The notes below the pieces were generated by a model. It saw only the letters and a list, made by a program, of their open reading frames with translations. It was not told where the DNA came from and searched no databases. DNA of 64,000 bases from positions 1,054,001 through 1,118,000 of the forward strand of contig NZ_CP054705.1 of assembly GCF_016495725.1 (NCBI RefSeq), in the 5' to 3' direction. Both the position numbers and the translations under genes were made by a program. Source of the stretch: Salicibibacter cibarius (lineage in GTDB: Bacteria > Bacillota > Bacilli > Bacillales > Marinococcaceae). Within the stretch, counting starts at the first letter, position 1. Every line of letters starts with the position of its first letter. Positions 26,718-34,582 of the stretch are shown here, one piece after another.

Positions 26718-28547
26718 ATGTATGTCGAGTTTAAAGCAGGTGAAAAACATGCCGCCAAAGGTGCTGATATAGCAGAGACTCATGACGCTTTCCAAGATGC
26801 TGGATACATCCTAACAACGGATGACCTTGTTGTTGACATTGACGATTTACCAAAAGAGACTATCCAAAATATATTAGACATCTTTAACATCCGAACAGAA
26901 AGGGTCTGGACGACAAGGGGTGTCCATCTCTACTTTAAAAAGCCCGACGGTTTTAAAGGTGCTTCAAAGGTTATTCCACTAGGGTTTAACGTGGAGTTTA
27001 AACATAACAAAAACACCTACGCAACAGCCGTCAAACAAAATGGAGAGGAGCGTCTAATAGAGAACCCAGGAATTAGAGAAGACTTACCCTCCATTTTGCA
27101 TACAAGGAAAACATTACAGAACTTACAAGGGTTATCCGACGGTGATGGTAGGAATAACGCCATGTTCAACCATCGGGTCAAGATACAGGGTTTGGTGGAC
27201 AACTGGGAGCAAGTCTTACGTTTCATCAACAATCACATTTTCGCCGATCCATTGAGTGACCAAGAATTTCAGACGTTGGCTAGGGATGACATTCCCGTGG
27301 ACAAGAAGGACATGAAAGAGCCTGATTATGCTAATTTGATCATGCGTAAGTACAACGTAGTGATGTTTACAAATAACCTCTATTTCCGTTTAAACGATGA
27401 ATATACAAATGATGAGCACAGGCTTAGACGAATGGTGGCAAATGAGGTAGGGGCTGTAAAAACAACATTTATGGACGAGGTGATTAAGCAGATGCGTTAT
27501 ACGGCTCCGCTTATTGAGGATGATAAGGCGTTTGATATTAAATTTTCCAACGGTATTTTAAGAAATGGTAAGTTCATCCCTATTGACTTCAAAGAGTTTA
27601 CGCCCTATTACGTCAAGATCCCGTACACCCCGGATGCCGAGCCTGTCAAAGAAGTGGACGACTACCTATACATGCTGACAGAAGGCGATGAACAATATAA
27701 AAACCTAGTGTTAGAAGTTTTAGGACATACTCTCGTTACGGATAAAGAGTTTAAAAGGTTGTTGGCCAAGTTTTTTGTGTTCGTTGGCAGCGGCGGGAAC
27801 GGTAAGGGAACGTTGCTGGAAATCATAAGGAACATTTTAGGTAGGGATAACTGTTCGTCACTAAGTATTAAAGACATGGCTGATGAAAGGTATCTTTACA
27901 ACATTAAAGGTAATTTGGCCAACTTGGGTGATGACATTGAAGACGAGCCTATTAATAACGAGCGGATCAAAATATTGAAGAACATCAGCACATGTGACGA
28001 CATTAGTATCCGTGCGATGAGGGAGAACTCTGAAACAGTTTCGATTACAACGTCATTAATATTTACCTCAAATCATCTCCTTAAATCGTGGGAAAAAGGG
28101 GATGCATATAAGAGGCGTATATTATGGCTCCCGATGTATACAAAACCGACCAATAAGGACCCAAAGTTTATCACCAAGATTACAACGGACAAAGCGCTAG
28201 AATATTGGGTGAAATTGGTTGTTGAAGGTTATTTCAGGCTTTATGAAAATAACGGGTTTACCCATTCAGACAAGGTTGAACAGTTCAACCAGGAGTATCA
28301 CTATGAGAACGATTCTATACAACAATATTTGGAGTTGGTCGAACAAGACGATTTTATTAATCAGCCCGTGGCAGACGCTTTTAAAGTGTATGAGGAATGG
28401 TGTGAGGATAACCTGATTAAACCTAGGAGTACAAGGGCGTTTTCCAAAGATATAAAGGAAAAATATAATTTAACAGCTAAACAAAGGAAGGTTAACGGTA
28501 GGAATAAGAAGACGTTTTTACTTTCTGAATCTGAAATAAAACCATAA
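26718..28547 (+). CDS. Primase-helicase (PrimPol-like plus SF3 helicase)
   Basis: A 609-residue replication protein. The N-terminal 130 or so residues resemble the bifunctional primase-polymerase fold (DLVVDIDDL, WTTRGVHLYFKKP). The middle is a D5-like region. The C-terminal part is a superfamily 3 helicase with Walker A GSGGNGKGT at 357-365, a Walker B-like NLANLGDDIEDE and a sensor region around SLIFTSNHL. It would unwind and prime DNA for the adjacent polymerase. I chose the ATG at 26718 because AAGGAG is seven bases away, while it is only one base from the ATG at 26712. Confidence 0.85.
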   Translation: MYVEFKAGEKHAAKGADIAETHDAFQDAGYILTTDDLVVDIDDLPKETIQNILDIFNIRTERVWTTRGVHLYFKKPDGFKGASKVIPLGFNVEFKHNKNTYATAVKQNGEERLIENPGIREDLPSILHTRKTLQNLQGLSDGDGRNNAMFNHRVKIQGLVDNWEQVLRFINNHIFADPLSDQEFQTLARDDIPVDKKDMKEPDYANLIMRKYNVVMFTNNLYFRLNDEYTNDEHRLRRMVANEVGAVKTTFMDEVIKQMRYTAPLIEDDKAFDIKFSNGILRNGKFIPIDFKEFTPYYVKIPYTPDAEPVKEVDDYLYMLTEGDEQYKNLVLEVLGHTLVTDKEFKRLLAKFFVFVGSGGNGKGTLLEIIRNILGRDNCSSLSIKDMADERYLYNIKGNLANLGDDIEDEPINNERIKILKNISTCDDISIRAMRENSETVSITTSLIFTSNHLLKSWEKGDAYKRRILWLPMYTKPTNKDPKFITKITTDKALEYWVKLVVEGYFRLYENNGFTHSDKVEQFNQEYHYENDSIQQYLELVEQDDFINQPVADAFKVYEEWCEDNLIKPRSTRAFSKDIKEKYNLTAKQRKVNGRNKKTFLLSESEIKP

Positions 28548-28564
28548 CAAAGGTAGGTTTGCAA

Positions 28565-28759
28565 ATGTTCATAGAAGTGACGAGCAAAACAAACGGGGAG
28601 AAGATCATGGTTAACCTCCATAATGTTGAACAAATAAAAAGTCATACTGGTCATGATTGTATTATGTATTTCGGCCAAGGTAACCATTCAAAGGTGATTA
28701 TCGAGGAAAATTATGACTGGATCAAAAGTTTATTACGTACAAAAGGGATCATCTTTTAA
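28565..28759 (+). CDS. Small protein after the primase, 64 aa
   Basis: A 64-residue protein with a beta-rich pattern (FIEVTSKTNGEKIMVNLHNVEQI), of the type of small phage proteins after replication genes. Function unknown. The ATG at 28565 suits the AGGTAGG site better than the TTG six bases upstream. Confidence 0.55.
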   Translation: MFIEVTSKTNGEKIMVNLHNVEQIKSHTGHDCIMYFGQGNHSKVIIEENYDWIKSLLRTKGIIF

Positions 28760-28774
28760 CAATAAGTATTACTT

Positions 28775-28878
28775 TATTTCGGTTACCCTAGTTACCTCTT
28801 GGTTACTATTTCGGTTACCTAGTCAAAGTACTGTCGAATTAGTATTTACTCGGTTAAGGTAACCGAGTAACCGAAATA
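28775..28878. repeat. Inverted/direct GGTTACC repeats, candidate origin or regulatory region
   Basis: This gene-free stretch of about 290 bases (28760-29051) directly follows the replication genes. TATTTCGGTTACC occurs at 28775 and 28807, and the inverted form GTAACCGAAATA at 28867, with further GGTTAC and GGTAACC copies between. Such clustering fits initiator or regulator binding. No gene is seen in the remainder up to 29051. Confidence 0.5.
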
Positions 28879-29051
28879 TAACACTATTAGAATATAAGAA
28901 TAAAAAGTAAGTGTTTAAAGACTTACTCTGTAAAACGTAAATGGAATGGGTTTTGAACGGTTACGGATACCTACCAATCATGAACCCTGTTGTGATAAGG
29001 ATTTGGATGGGTAACCAATTATAAAACTTGAACGAATGAAGGAGCAATAAC

Positions 29052-29240
29052 ATGCCAAAAACAAGCCAAATGCACACCCTGCAAATAAGAATCACACGCT
29101 GCACATTGCAAGAAGCTTATGCGTCAATTCTGGAAAATGAAAAACGAGGCTATCAGCAAGTGGGGGATATTGGAGAGACCAGAGATCAAAATGGTGCTCC
29201 CCGGTATATTGTGACGATGAGGAAGGTGGCGGAGGAATGA
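29052..29240 (+). CDS. Small protein, 62 aa
   Basis: A 62-residue protein with AAGGAG before the ATG, overlapping the start of the dUTPase gene by four bases. Not recognised. Confidence 0.5.
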   Translation: MPKTSQMHTLQIRITRCTLQEAYASILENEKRGYQQVGDIGETRDQNGAPRYIVTMRKVAEE

Positions 29241-29803
29241 ACCTAACCAAACTATTTGAAACGCAGAAAGCATTAGATGATCGCATCATTGAAAAACATG
29301 GTTTGCAGGACATGGACAGACTCCCTATTTAATTATAGCACTCCAAGTGGAATTGGGCGAGTGCGCCAACGAGCATAGAGGATTCAAATATTGGTCGGAG
29401 GATCAGGAACCGAGAAATAAAGTTTTTACAATGAACCCCGGAGAAAACGATCAGGAAGCACCTTTAGGCGGATATAAAAACCCACTCCTCGAAGAACGTG
29501 GACTGCCTGCATTTTATCCTATCTATTGGCTTGGAACTGAACATCACAGAAAAACAACCGTTGAAGCCGAAGTTTCCAAATAACGATGTCACAAAGCAAT
29601 TTATTTACGTGATGGATAAGGTGACCGGGCTGTACAAAAACATAAAATTAAGCTTTGGAAACAACAAAGATCAAATTTGGCAAAGGATATTTTCAGAGTT
29701 TGTCAGATTAGGCGAGAGCATGGGCTTTTCCTGGAACGAAGTCGAACAAGCCTATTTTGCCAAAAACAAAGTAAATCACGAAAGACAAGCAAATGGCTAC
29801 TGA
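29237..29803 (+). pseudogene. Type 2 (all-alpha) dUTPase, frameshifted
   Basis: dUTP pyrophosphatase of the MazG-like dimeric family, which removes dUTP and makes dUMP. It is read in three pieces: NLTKLFETQKALDDRIIEKHG at the start, then the metal-binding VELGECANEHRGFKYWSED in the next frame, then VDCLHFILSIGLEL and the family C-terminus KNKVNHERQANGY in the original frame. The first shift is near the CTCCCTA at about 29322. The second lies between LLEE and VDCLHF at about 29497, where family members usually have EEYVD, so two bases (TA) may be lost. Probably inactive if the sequence is correct. Confidence 0.75.
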
Positions 29804-30131
29804 GCGTTGCCAAAAGTTATACGTCAAAGCTGTGGTCTATAAAGGCAATCGAATATTAGGGGCGGGCGAGAACCGCCCCATCACTCCATGCGATGATCAT
29901 ACGTGCCATCACAACAATCATTGTATTAACAGTGTCCATGCAGAAGCCAAGGCGCTACTGGAAGCAGGAAAGCAAGCAAAAGGTGCAAGTATGCGAACGA
30001 CGCATGAACCCTGTCACCAGTGCAGGAAGCTGATTATAGCGGCTGGTATTGAAAAGGTCTATTACGAAAATGAAAAGCACGATCCACTTAATTATAAATT
30101 TAGAGGTGAGGTTAAATGGGTGAAGGTTTGA
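29793..30131 (+). CDS. dCMP/cytidine deaminase family protein
   Basis: A 112-residue zinc-dependent deaminase, most like dCMP deaminases (ComEB type). The catalytic HAE is in SVHAEAKAL and the zinc cysteines in PCHQC, with an extra His/Cys-rich stretch CDDHTCHHNNHC typical of the family. It would supply dUMP for thymidylate synthesis, matching the adjacent dUTPase. It overlaps that gene's end. Confidence 0.85.
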   Translation: MATERCQKLYVKAVVYKGNRILGAGENRPITPCDDHTCHHNNHCINSVHAEAKALLEAGKQAKGASMRTTHEPCHQCRKLIIAAGIEKVYYENEKHDPLNYKFRGEVKWVKV

Positions 30132-30415
30132 CAAAAGAAGGTAAAAGAGAGATTGGTCAGGCTTATTGGAATGCTATTAAACCGGATAAAGATAATATCA
30201 ACTCCCCTGATCACTACACGTCCGGCGATATCGAATGCATCGATGCAATCAAGGAAGCAACAAAACACTTAGACGGATTTGAAGGCTACCTTACCGGAAA
30301 CATTATGAAATATCTGTGGCGGTACAAGCACAAGAACGGTGTGGAGGATTTAAAAAAAGCTTCTGTTTATCTGAAATGGTTGGAGGAATATGTAAATGGA
30401 AACGAAAAACCTTGA
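30116..30415 (+). CDS. DUF3310 family protein
   Basis: A 99-residue protein with the DUF3310 signature: SPDHYTSGDIECIDAI and NIMKYLWRYKHKNGVEDLKKA. It is a common small phage protein close to nucleotide metabolism genes, and its biochemical role is unknown. Overlaps both neighbours. Confidence 0.8.
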   Translation: MGEGLTKEGKREIGQAYWNAIKPDKDNINSPDHYTSGDIECIDAIKEATKHLDGFEGYLTGNIMKYLWRYKHKNGVEDLKKASVYLKWLEEYVNGNEKP

Positions 30416-31091
30416 CGGAAAGGATTTGACCATAGAAGAAGCATTAACCCAATACCGAAACTTGATCAAGAAGATAACAAACAAAATGTTCATCGAAGGT
30501 AAGTATCGTGATATGGACCGAGAAGATGTGTCTCAATTAGTCTCTATGTCTTTAGTCCATGCTTATAACACGTACGATCATGAGCGAGGTAAAACGTTTT
30601 TGGCATATGCGTATTTTATTATGATAAGGCAAACATTAAATCAGATGAGAGGTTACAACAACGGTATCCACATTCCTCCACGTGTGCGGGAAACGATGGG
30701 GAAGATTCGGAAGCATGAAATGGAAGACTATAGCGCTGATATTATTAGCAAAACGTTTAACCAATCACTCGTGGATGCTCAAAGGGCGCTGAAGTATCTA
30801 TCATATTTTTCCATACGAACGTTTTCTGACTTTGAATATGACGATGACGAAGAAAGTTATATCTTGGAGGGGGCGTTAAGCGATTCGGATGATTTTACAT
30901 CACCTGTGGTTAACGATTTTATAAAGTCCTTGGATGATGGTCAACAAACAATCGTTCGTATGCGCCTGTCTGGGTTTAAACTAAGGGAGATTGGTGATGT
31001 GTTTGGGATCACACATCAGGCGACTCAAAGGCGACTTATGGTAATCAGGAAACGATGGTATGAATTTAAAGGAGATATAGCGCATGTTTAG
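30396..31091 (+). CDS. Phage sigma-70-like factor
   Basis: A 231-residue protein with a region 2-like segment (about 40-90, EDVSQLVSMSLVHAYNTYD) and a C-terminal region 4-like HTH (about 185-225, FKLREIGDVFGITHQATQRR). It lies at the end of the middle genes and could direct host RNA polymerase to phage promoters. Target promoters cannot be named from sequence. Confidence 0.75.
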   Translation: METKNLDGKDLTIEEALTQYRNLIKKITNKMFIEGKYRDMDREDVSQLVSMSLVHAYNTYDHERGKTFLAYAYFIMIRQTLNQMRGYNNGIHIPPRVRETMGKIRKHEMEDYSADIISKTFNQSLVDAQRALKYLSYFSIRTFSDFEYDDDEESYILEGALSDSDDFTSPVVNDFIKSLDDGQQTIVRMRLSGFKLREIGDVFGITHQATQRRLMVIRKRWYEFKGDIAHV

Positions 31092-31170
31092 GCGTATAGG
31101 CGTTGGTAAGATTTTGTTTATTTTACTGTTCGTCTGGATATTTGTGGAATTGATAATAAGGGAGTGGTAG
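31084..31170 (+). CDS. Single-pass membrane peptide, 28 aa
   Basis: A 28-codon frame overlapping the sigma gene, with AAAGGAG upstream. Basic N-terminus followed by one hydrophobic helix (ILFILLFVWIFVELII). Function unknown. Confidence 0.45.
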   Translation: MFRRIGVGKILFILLFVWIFVELIIREW

Positions 31171-31173
31171 AGG

Positions 31174-31524
31174 GTGAAAGATTTAAAAGATGATCAAAAA
31201 AGCGGTCTAGTATCAACGGTTAATTTCATTTCTAGGGTTGGTTATTTCTTCTTAGTTGCTTTTGTTTTGATGAAGATATGGGGATGGTTTGTGACTCCTT
31301 TTGGAATTACTGAGCTATCTTATGCCCATTCTTTAGGTTTATTGTTTTTCTTTCGATTGATCAAAACAAAAGGTACTGAGGTTGAAACGCTAAATATGTT
31401 AGGCCAGTTCGTGGGAATAGGTAGAGGATGGAAACAGGAAGCAAATTTAATGAACACCCTCGCTTCAATAATTGTTGTATTGCTCTTTTTAGGATTCGGT
31501 TGGATTATTCAATTGTTTATGTAG
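31174..31524 (+). CDS. Small membrane protein, 116 aa
   Basis: GTG start with GGGAG upstream. Three hydrophobic segments are visible (about 18-38, 45-62 and 93-115). Not recognised. Confidence 0.55.
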   Translation: MKDLKDDQKSGLVSTVNFISRVGYFFLVAFVLMKIWGWFVTPFGITELSYAHSLGLLFFFRLIKTKGTEVETLNMLGQFVGIGRGWKQEANLMNTLASIIVVLLFLGFGWIIQLFM

Positions 31525-31536
31525 GAGGGGTAGCGA

Positions 31537-31758
31537 ATGAGTGAACCATGCTATGTCCGCATAAAAAAAGACTAGATCGAAGGCTAGTGTGTAGGCGTGT
31601 TCCAGTATTCGAAACCTCATGATGCATCGTTGATGGTCGGTGGCCACCCAGGTGGAATTGTTGCGTACCCTGTTGCAGTTGTAAAGGTGGACAAAAAGTT
31701 CCTAGAGGTCAGAGTAAATGATGTGATTTTTATGGAGGGTGAAATTAATGGCAACTAA
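31537..31758 (+). pseudogene. Small phage gene with two in-frame amber codons
   Basis: A strong GGAGGGG site lies before the ATG and the frame is open for 73 codons apart from TAG at codons 13 and 17. Read through, it gives MSEPCYVRIKKD-x-IEG-x-CVGVFQY and a well-formed beta-rich remainder (GGHPGGIVAYPVAVVKVD). Both positions would fit Trp (TGG to TAG) or Gln (CAG to TAG), each by one transition. It is either a decayed gene, a sequencing problem or a suppressed gene. It overlaps the next gene by 11 bases. Confidence 0.6.
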
Positions 31759-31951
31759 ACAAGAGTTGATAGATTTTTACCACAGCGAGTGCGAGAGGTA
31801 CTTTGAAGCGGCGCAAGACGGAAGGGTAAAAGCAGCAAATGCAGCAGATGAAGAAGATGCACACTTCTATTCTAAAGCAATCAGAGAAAATGCATTGATT
31901 GCGTCGATATGCAAACAGTTTGTGAAAAACTTGGAGGAAATGGAGGGGTAG
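31748..31951 (+). CDS. Small helical protein, 67 aa
   Basis: 67 residues, helical and charged. The ATG at 31748 is nine bases after GGAGG. Not recognised. Confidence 0.55.
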   Translation: MATKQELIDFYHSECERYFEAAQDGRVKAANAADEEDAHFYSKAIRENALIASICKQFVKNLEEMEG

Positions 31952-31954
31952 CGA

Positions 31955-32260
31955 ATGAGCGAGCGGTTAGACAACAAAGTAATCATACGTGACGCAAACG
32001 GCAACATCATCGCTAAAAATGAAAACATGATAACGAGTGATGATTTGAGCAGGGATACGCACCCTGTCCATATGACGGAAAATCAATATCGGTGGTATCG
32101 GGAGCAAGCCGAGAAAGCGGAGCGGTATGAACGGTTTCATAAAGATGTGTTAAATGCCTTTTATCCTATCCTAGAACCTCCTGCTACACAAGAAACGAAC
32201 GAGAAATCTCTAAAAGAAATAGGTAGATTATTACAAGAATTGGAGGATGACAGCGAATGA
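31955..32260 (+). CDS. Small protein, 101 aa
   Basis: 101 residues with a coiled-coil-like middle (NQYRWYREQAEKAERYERF). Its leader GGGGTAGCGAATGAG repeats that of the amber-containing gene at 31537, a sign of local duplication of gene starts. Not recognised. Confidence 0.5.
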   Translation: MSERLDNKVIIRDANGNIIAKNENMITSDDLSRDTHPVHMTENQYRWYREQAEKAERYERFHKDVLNAFYPILEPPATQETNEKSLKEIGRLLQELEDDSE

Positions 32261-32400
32261 AAACCTTAACGCTAGGTGAAGCGATTATCTATATTTGCAA
32301 GCAAACAGGAAAAACCGAGGAGGAAGTCTTTGAAATGCCTCTACAAAAAATCATGGCATTGATGATGTCTAATCAAATGGAGGACGTAGGTGATGAATAA
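32257..32400 (+). CDS. Small protein, 47 aa
   Basis: 47 codons, overlapping both neighbours, with GGAGG about nine bases from the ATG. Helical. Not recognised. Confidence 0.5.
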   Translation: MKTLTLGEAIIYICKQTGKTEEEVFEMPLQKIMALMMSNQMEDVGDE

Positions 32401-32617
32401 AGACACGTGGATTAAAACGAAAGATTTGGATACACCTTTAAATCAGGTATTCCCCGGAACTATGACCAGGAACACTGTTCGTGATTTTGTTCGTCGGTCT
32501 GAAAAAGTGCTGTCCATAACACCGGAAAACATTGAAAAGATGGGATATATAAAGCTTAATCGTTATGTAGACAAGCTAGATAAAAAATTAATGGAATTGG
32601 AGGGTGAATACGAATGA
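32393..32617 (+). CDS. Small protein, 74 aa
   Basis: 74 residues. The pattern TRNTVRDFVRRSEKVLSITPENI could be a short DNA-binding helix pair, but this is not certain. Coupled to the next gene by overlap. Confidence 0.5.
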   Translation: MNKDTWIKTKDLDTPLNQVFPGTMTRNTVRDFVRRSEKVLSITPENIEKMGYIKLNRYVDKLDKKLMELEGEYE

Positions 32618-32811
32618 AAATATACGAATTGACCATCCACGCAGATGATGTTGAATGGGACGGCGTAGTGGGAGCGACTGTACTTGCCCACGATGAAAAC
32701 GAAGCTATCCAGATAGCTGAAAGTGAACACCCTGATTTGCGGTGGTTTTTGCTGGACGTTTATGAGATAGACGAGCCTAAGTTGATTGGTGTCTATACTA
32801 TAGATGGTTAA
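32614..32811 (+). CDS. Small protein, 65 aa
   Basis: 65 acidic residues with a beta-alpha-beta pattern (VVGATVLAHDENEAIQIAESEHP). Similar small proteins are frequent in phage middle regions. No function known. Confidence 0.55.
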   Translation: MKIYELTIHADDVEWDGVVGATVLAHDENEAIQIAESEHPDLRWFLLDVYEIDEPKLIGVYTIDG

Positions 32812-32832
32812 ATTTTAAAGGGGTGTTAGCGA

Positions 32833-32982
32833 TTGAAACTGTATCTTTATGAATGTGGCAATTGTTCAGACCAATATGCTGTTGATTATGAAGGACCTCT
32901 ATCCTGTCCGTATTGTGATGCTGGCGCCAGTAAAAAAGATTATATCAGAGAACTTTTAACAAAGGAGGACGATGGTGAATGA
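32833..32982 (+). CDS. Zinc-ribbon mini-protein, 49 aa
   Basis: TTG start with GGGGTG upstream. Two CxxC pairs (CGNC at 8-11 and CPYC at about 27-30) form a rubredoxin-like zinc ribbon. Function unknown. Confidence 0.55.
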   Translation: MKLYLYECGNCSDQYAVDYEGPLSCPYCDAGASKKDYIRELLTKEDDGE

Positions 32983-33077
32983 CCCTACCAGATTGGTTAA
33001 TCACAATCGGATTGATACTAACAGCGCTCGTAACGATACCTCTTATAGCTATTGCCATCATGTACAAAAGGAAGTAG
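32979..33077 (+). CDS. Single-pass membrane peptide, 32 aa
   Basis: 32 codons forming one hydrophobic helix (LITIGLILTALVTIPLIAIA) with a basic end. Overlaps the previous stop by four bases. Confidence 0.45.
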   Translation: MTLPDWLITIGLILTALVTIPLIAIAIMYKRK

Positions 33078-33087
33078 GAGTGGTTGG

Positions 33088-33516
33088 ATGCAAGGAACGG
33101 AATTGAAAGGTGCCACCTTTAAATATATAGAGTCCGAACTATATGCTTATCCTGATTATCAGAGAGAGATAAGACAGATAAGGGATGAGATCATACACGG
33201 ACAAGGAGAAGTTGATGAGAATATAGGCGCTGGTAAGAACTCTTACCGAAGTCCAGGCCAACCCACTGAAATAAGAGCAACAAAACTAGAAGCTAACAAA
33301 AGGCTCAGGAGATTAGAGGAGATAAGTAATGCCATTGAACGGGTGTATGAGCAGTTAGATGACACACAAAAGAACCTAGTGCATCTTAGGTATTGGTCTA
33401 AGCGTGGTGCTAACTGGGAATATGTTGCTGATGAATGTTTTGTAAGTAGGCGTACAGCTTTTAATTATCGGCGGGAGATTGTTTATGCTATTGCTCATTT
33501 ACTAGGAGAAAATTAA
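33088..33516 (+). CDS. RinA/ArpU-like late gene activator
   Basis: A 142-residue protein with a C-terminal sigma-4-like HTH (HLRYWSKRGANWEYVADECFVSRRTAFNYR), the arrangement of RinA/ArpU phage activators. These switch on packaging and structural genes from a promoter just downstream. It is the last gene before the late region. The ATG at 33088 follows AGGAG. Confidence 0.75.
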   Translation: MQGTELKGATFKYIESELYAYPDYQREIRQIRDEIIHGQGEVDENIGAGKNSYRSPGQPTEIRATKLEANKRLRRLEEISNAIERVYEQLDDTQKNLVHLRYWSKRGANWEYVADECFVSRRTAFNYRREIVYAIAHLLGEN

Positions 33517-33517
33517 C

Positions 33518-33564
33518 TTGCACTCCTGTTGCACTTTTGGGGTCAACTTAGGTGTTATTATGAT
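33518..33564 (+). promoter_or_regulatory. Candidate late promoter with activator repeats
   Basis: TTGCACT occurs at 33518 and 33529, exactly 11 bases apart (one helical turn). A -10-like TATGAT lies at 33559-33564 without a good -35 box. This is what an activator-dependent late promoter would look like. The first repeat overlaps the activator gene's stop codon by one base. Confidence 0.5.
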
Positions 33565-33639
33565 AGTGTGCCAAATGACTGACAGCATAAGCTGACCATC
33601 ATGCACATGACATATCTCCCTCCTTTGTCCATTAGTGTG

Positions 33640-33665
33640 CCCTGGGTTGTTAACTATACCCGGGG
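33640..33665 (+). terminator. Hairpin in the late leader
   Basis: CCCTGGGT pairs with ACCCGGGG around a 10-base loop. The T tract is poor, so it may be a pause, processing or antitermination site rather than a simple terminator. Confidence 0.45.
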
Positions 33666-33699
33666 TATTCTTGTGTGGGTGCCGAGTGCTATGCAGTGG

Positions 33700-33789
33700 C
33701 AGGCCCTATGTATATATGGCAGTACCCCTGTTTGTATATAGAGGTACCCCTATCACATATACACATAGCCCCTATTGATATATACATAC
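33700..33789. repeat. Four-unit CCCCTAT/TATATA repeat array before HNH-terminase
   Basis: Four imperfect units of about 20-25 bases, each with a C-rich block (GGCCCTAT, TACCCCTG, TACCCCTAT, GCCCCTAT) followed by TATATA or TATACA. It lies in the gap of about 300 bases between the activator and HNH genes, where no gene is seen. It could be a terminase or regulator recognition region. Confidence 0.5.
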
Positions 33790-33818
33790 TCCCCAGACAT
33801 TGATAGGAGGTATAACTC

Positions 33819-34169
33819 ATGCCTGTACGACCAGGGAGAGCATGTCAGTACGGAGGTTGCGCAAACATAACTGTAGGATCATTCTATTGCGATGAGCATA
33901 AGAACATAAGCGAGCGCTCTCGTCTCTCATCTACAGAGCGTGGATACAATCGAACATGGCAGAAGGCGAGACTAATGTTTCTTAGAAGGAATCCTTTATG
34001 TGTTCATTGTGAGGAAGATGGATTGTTAACGCCAGCGACTGAAGTGGATCACATTGTTCCGCACAAAGGTGACAAGGAATTGTTTTGGGATAGTGAAAAC
34101 AATTGGCAATCATTATGTAAGTCTTGCCATTCGATAAAGACAAATAAGGAGATGGATAGACATGGATAA
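33819..34169 (+). CDS. HNH endonuclease
   Basis: A 116-residue HNH nuclease of the type found next to terminases of HK97-like cos phages, where it assists cleavage at cos. Zinc cysteines CVHC and CKSC flank the HNH core EVDHIVPHKGD, NNWQSLCKSCH. GGAGGT precedes the ATG. Confidence 0.85.
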   Translation: MPVRPGRACQYGGCANITVGSFYCDEHKNISERSRLSSTERGYNRTWQKARLMFLRRNPLCVHCEEDGLLTPATEVDHIVPHKGDKELFWDSENNWQSLCKSCHSIKTNKEMDRHG

Positions 34170-34377
34170 CGGATTGATTGACGTTAAGGATAAAGCTTTG
34201 GTGTTTGTGCAGGAATATTGCGGCGAGCACTGCCGAGTATTTCAGGATGGAAAGGAATTACATGGCGTAACAGGCGTTCGTATTACAGCAGACGAGGGAG
34301 AACCCACTTATCATGAGATTGAATATCTAACAGGAAAAACAAACAGGAAAAATAAAATTCCTGAGTTTCGTGGATAA
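34162..34377 (+). CDS. Small protein, 71 aa
   Basis: A 71-residue beta-rich protein overlapping the HNH gene by eight bases. Not recognised. Confidence 0.55.
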   Translation: MDNGLIDVKDKALVFVQEYCGEHCRVFQDGKELHGVTGVRITADEGEPTYHEIEYLTGKTNRKNKIPEFRG

Positions 34378-34582
34378 AATAGATTTTCCAGTTTCAGATT
34401 TTCAGATTTTGATTTTCAGATTTCAAAAATAAAATTTCAAAAATATATTTGTTGAGAAATTCCCGGAAGGGATAGGGGATTAAATCGATGGCTGGAAAGC
34501 CCGTCATACCGGCGGCCAGCTTCGCGTGAAATTTTTCGCAGGTTTTTACGAACGTGTTTTTCGACGGCAAGGAGGGGTAGAT
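34378..34582. other. Gene-free stretch with TTTTCAGATTT repeats
   Basis: No gene is seen. The left part repeats TTTCAGATTT three times in A/T-rich DNA. The right part contains a GC-rich block (ACCGGCGGCCAGC). Its place between HNH and terminase genes is where cos sites of related phages lie, but no specific site can be identified. Confidence 0.4.

Noticed and set aside
31537-31758. Diversity-generating retroelement target
   Set aside because: Clustered base changes suggested this, but there is no reverse transcriptase or template repeat in the window.
33700-33789. CRISPR array
   Set aside because: Units are short, imperfect and without spacers of constant length, and no cas genes are present. 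No CRISPR array was seen anywhere in the window.
34488-34529. Thirteen-codon frame starting MAGKPVIP before the PLD-like gene
   Set aside because: Resembles a terminase-type N-terminus only over a few residues, has a weak ribosome site and stops at once.
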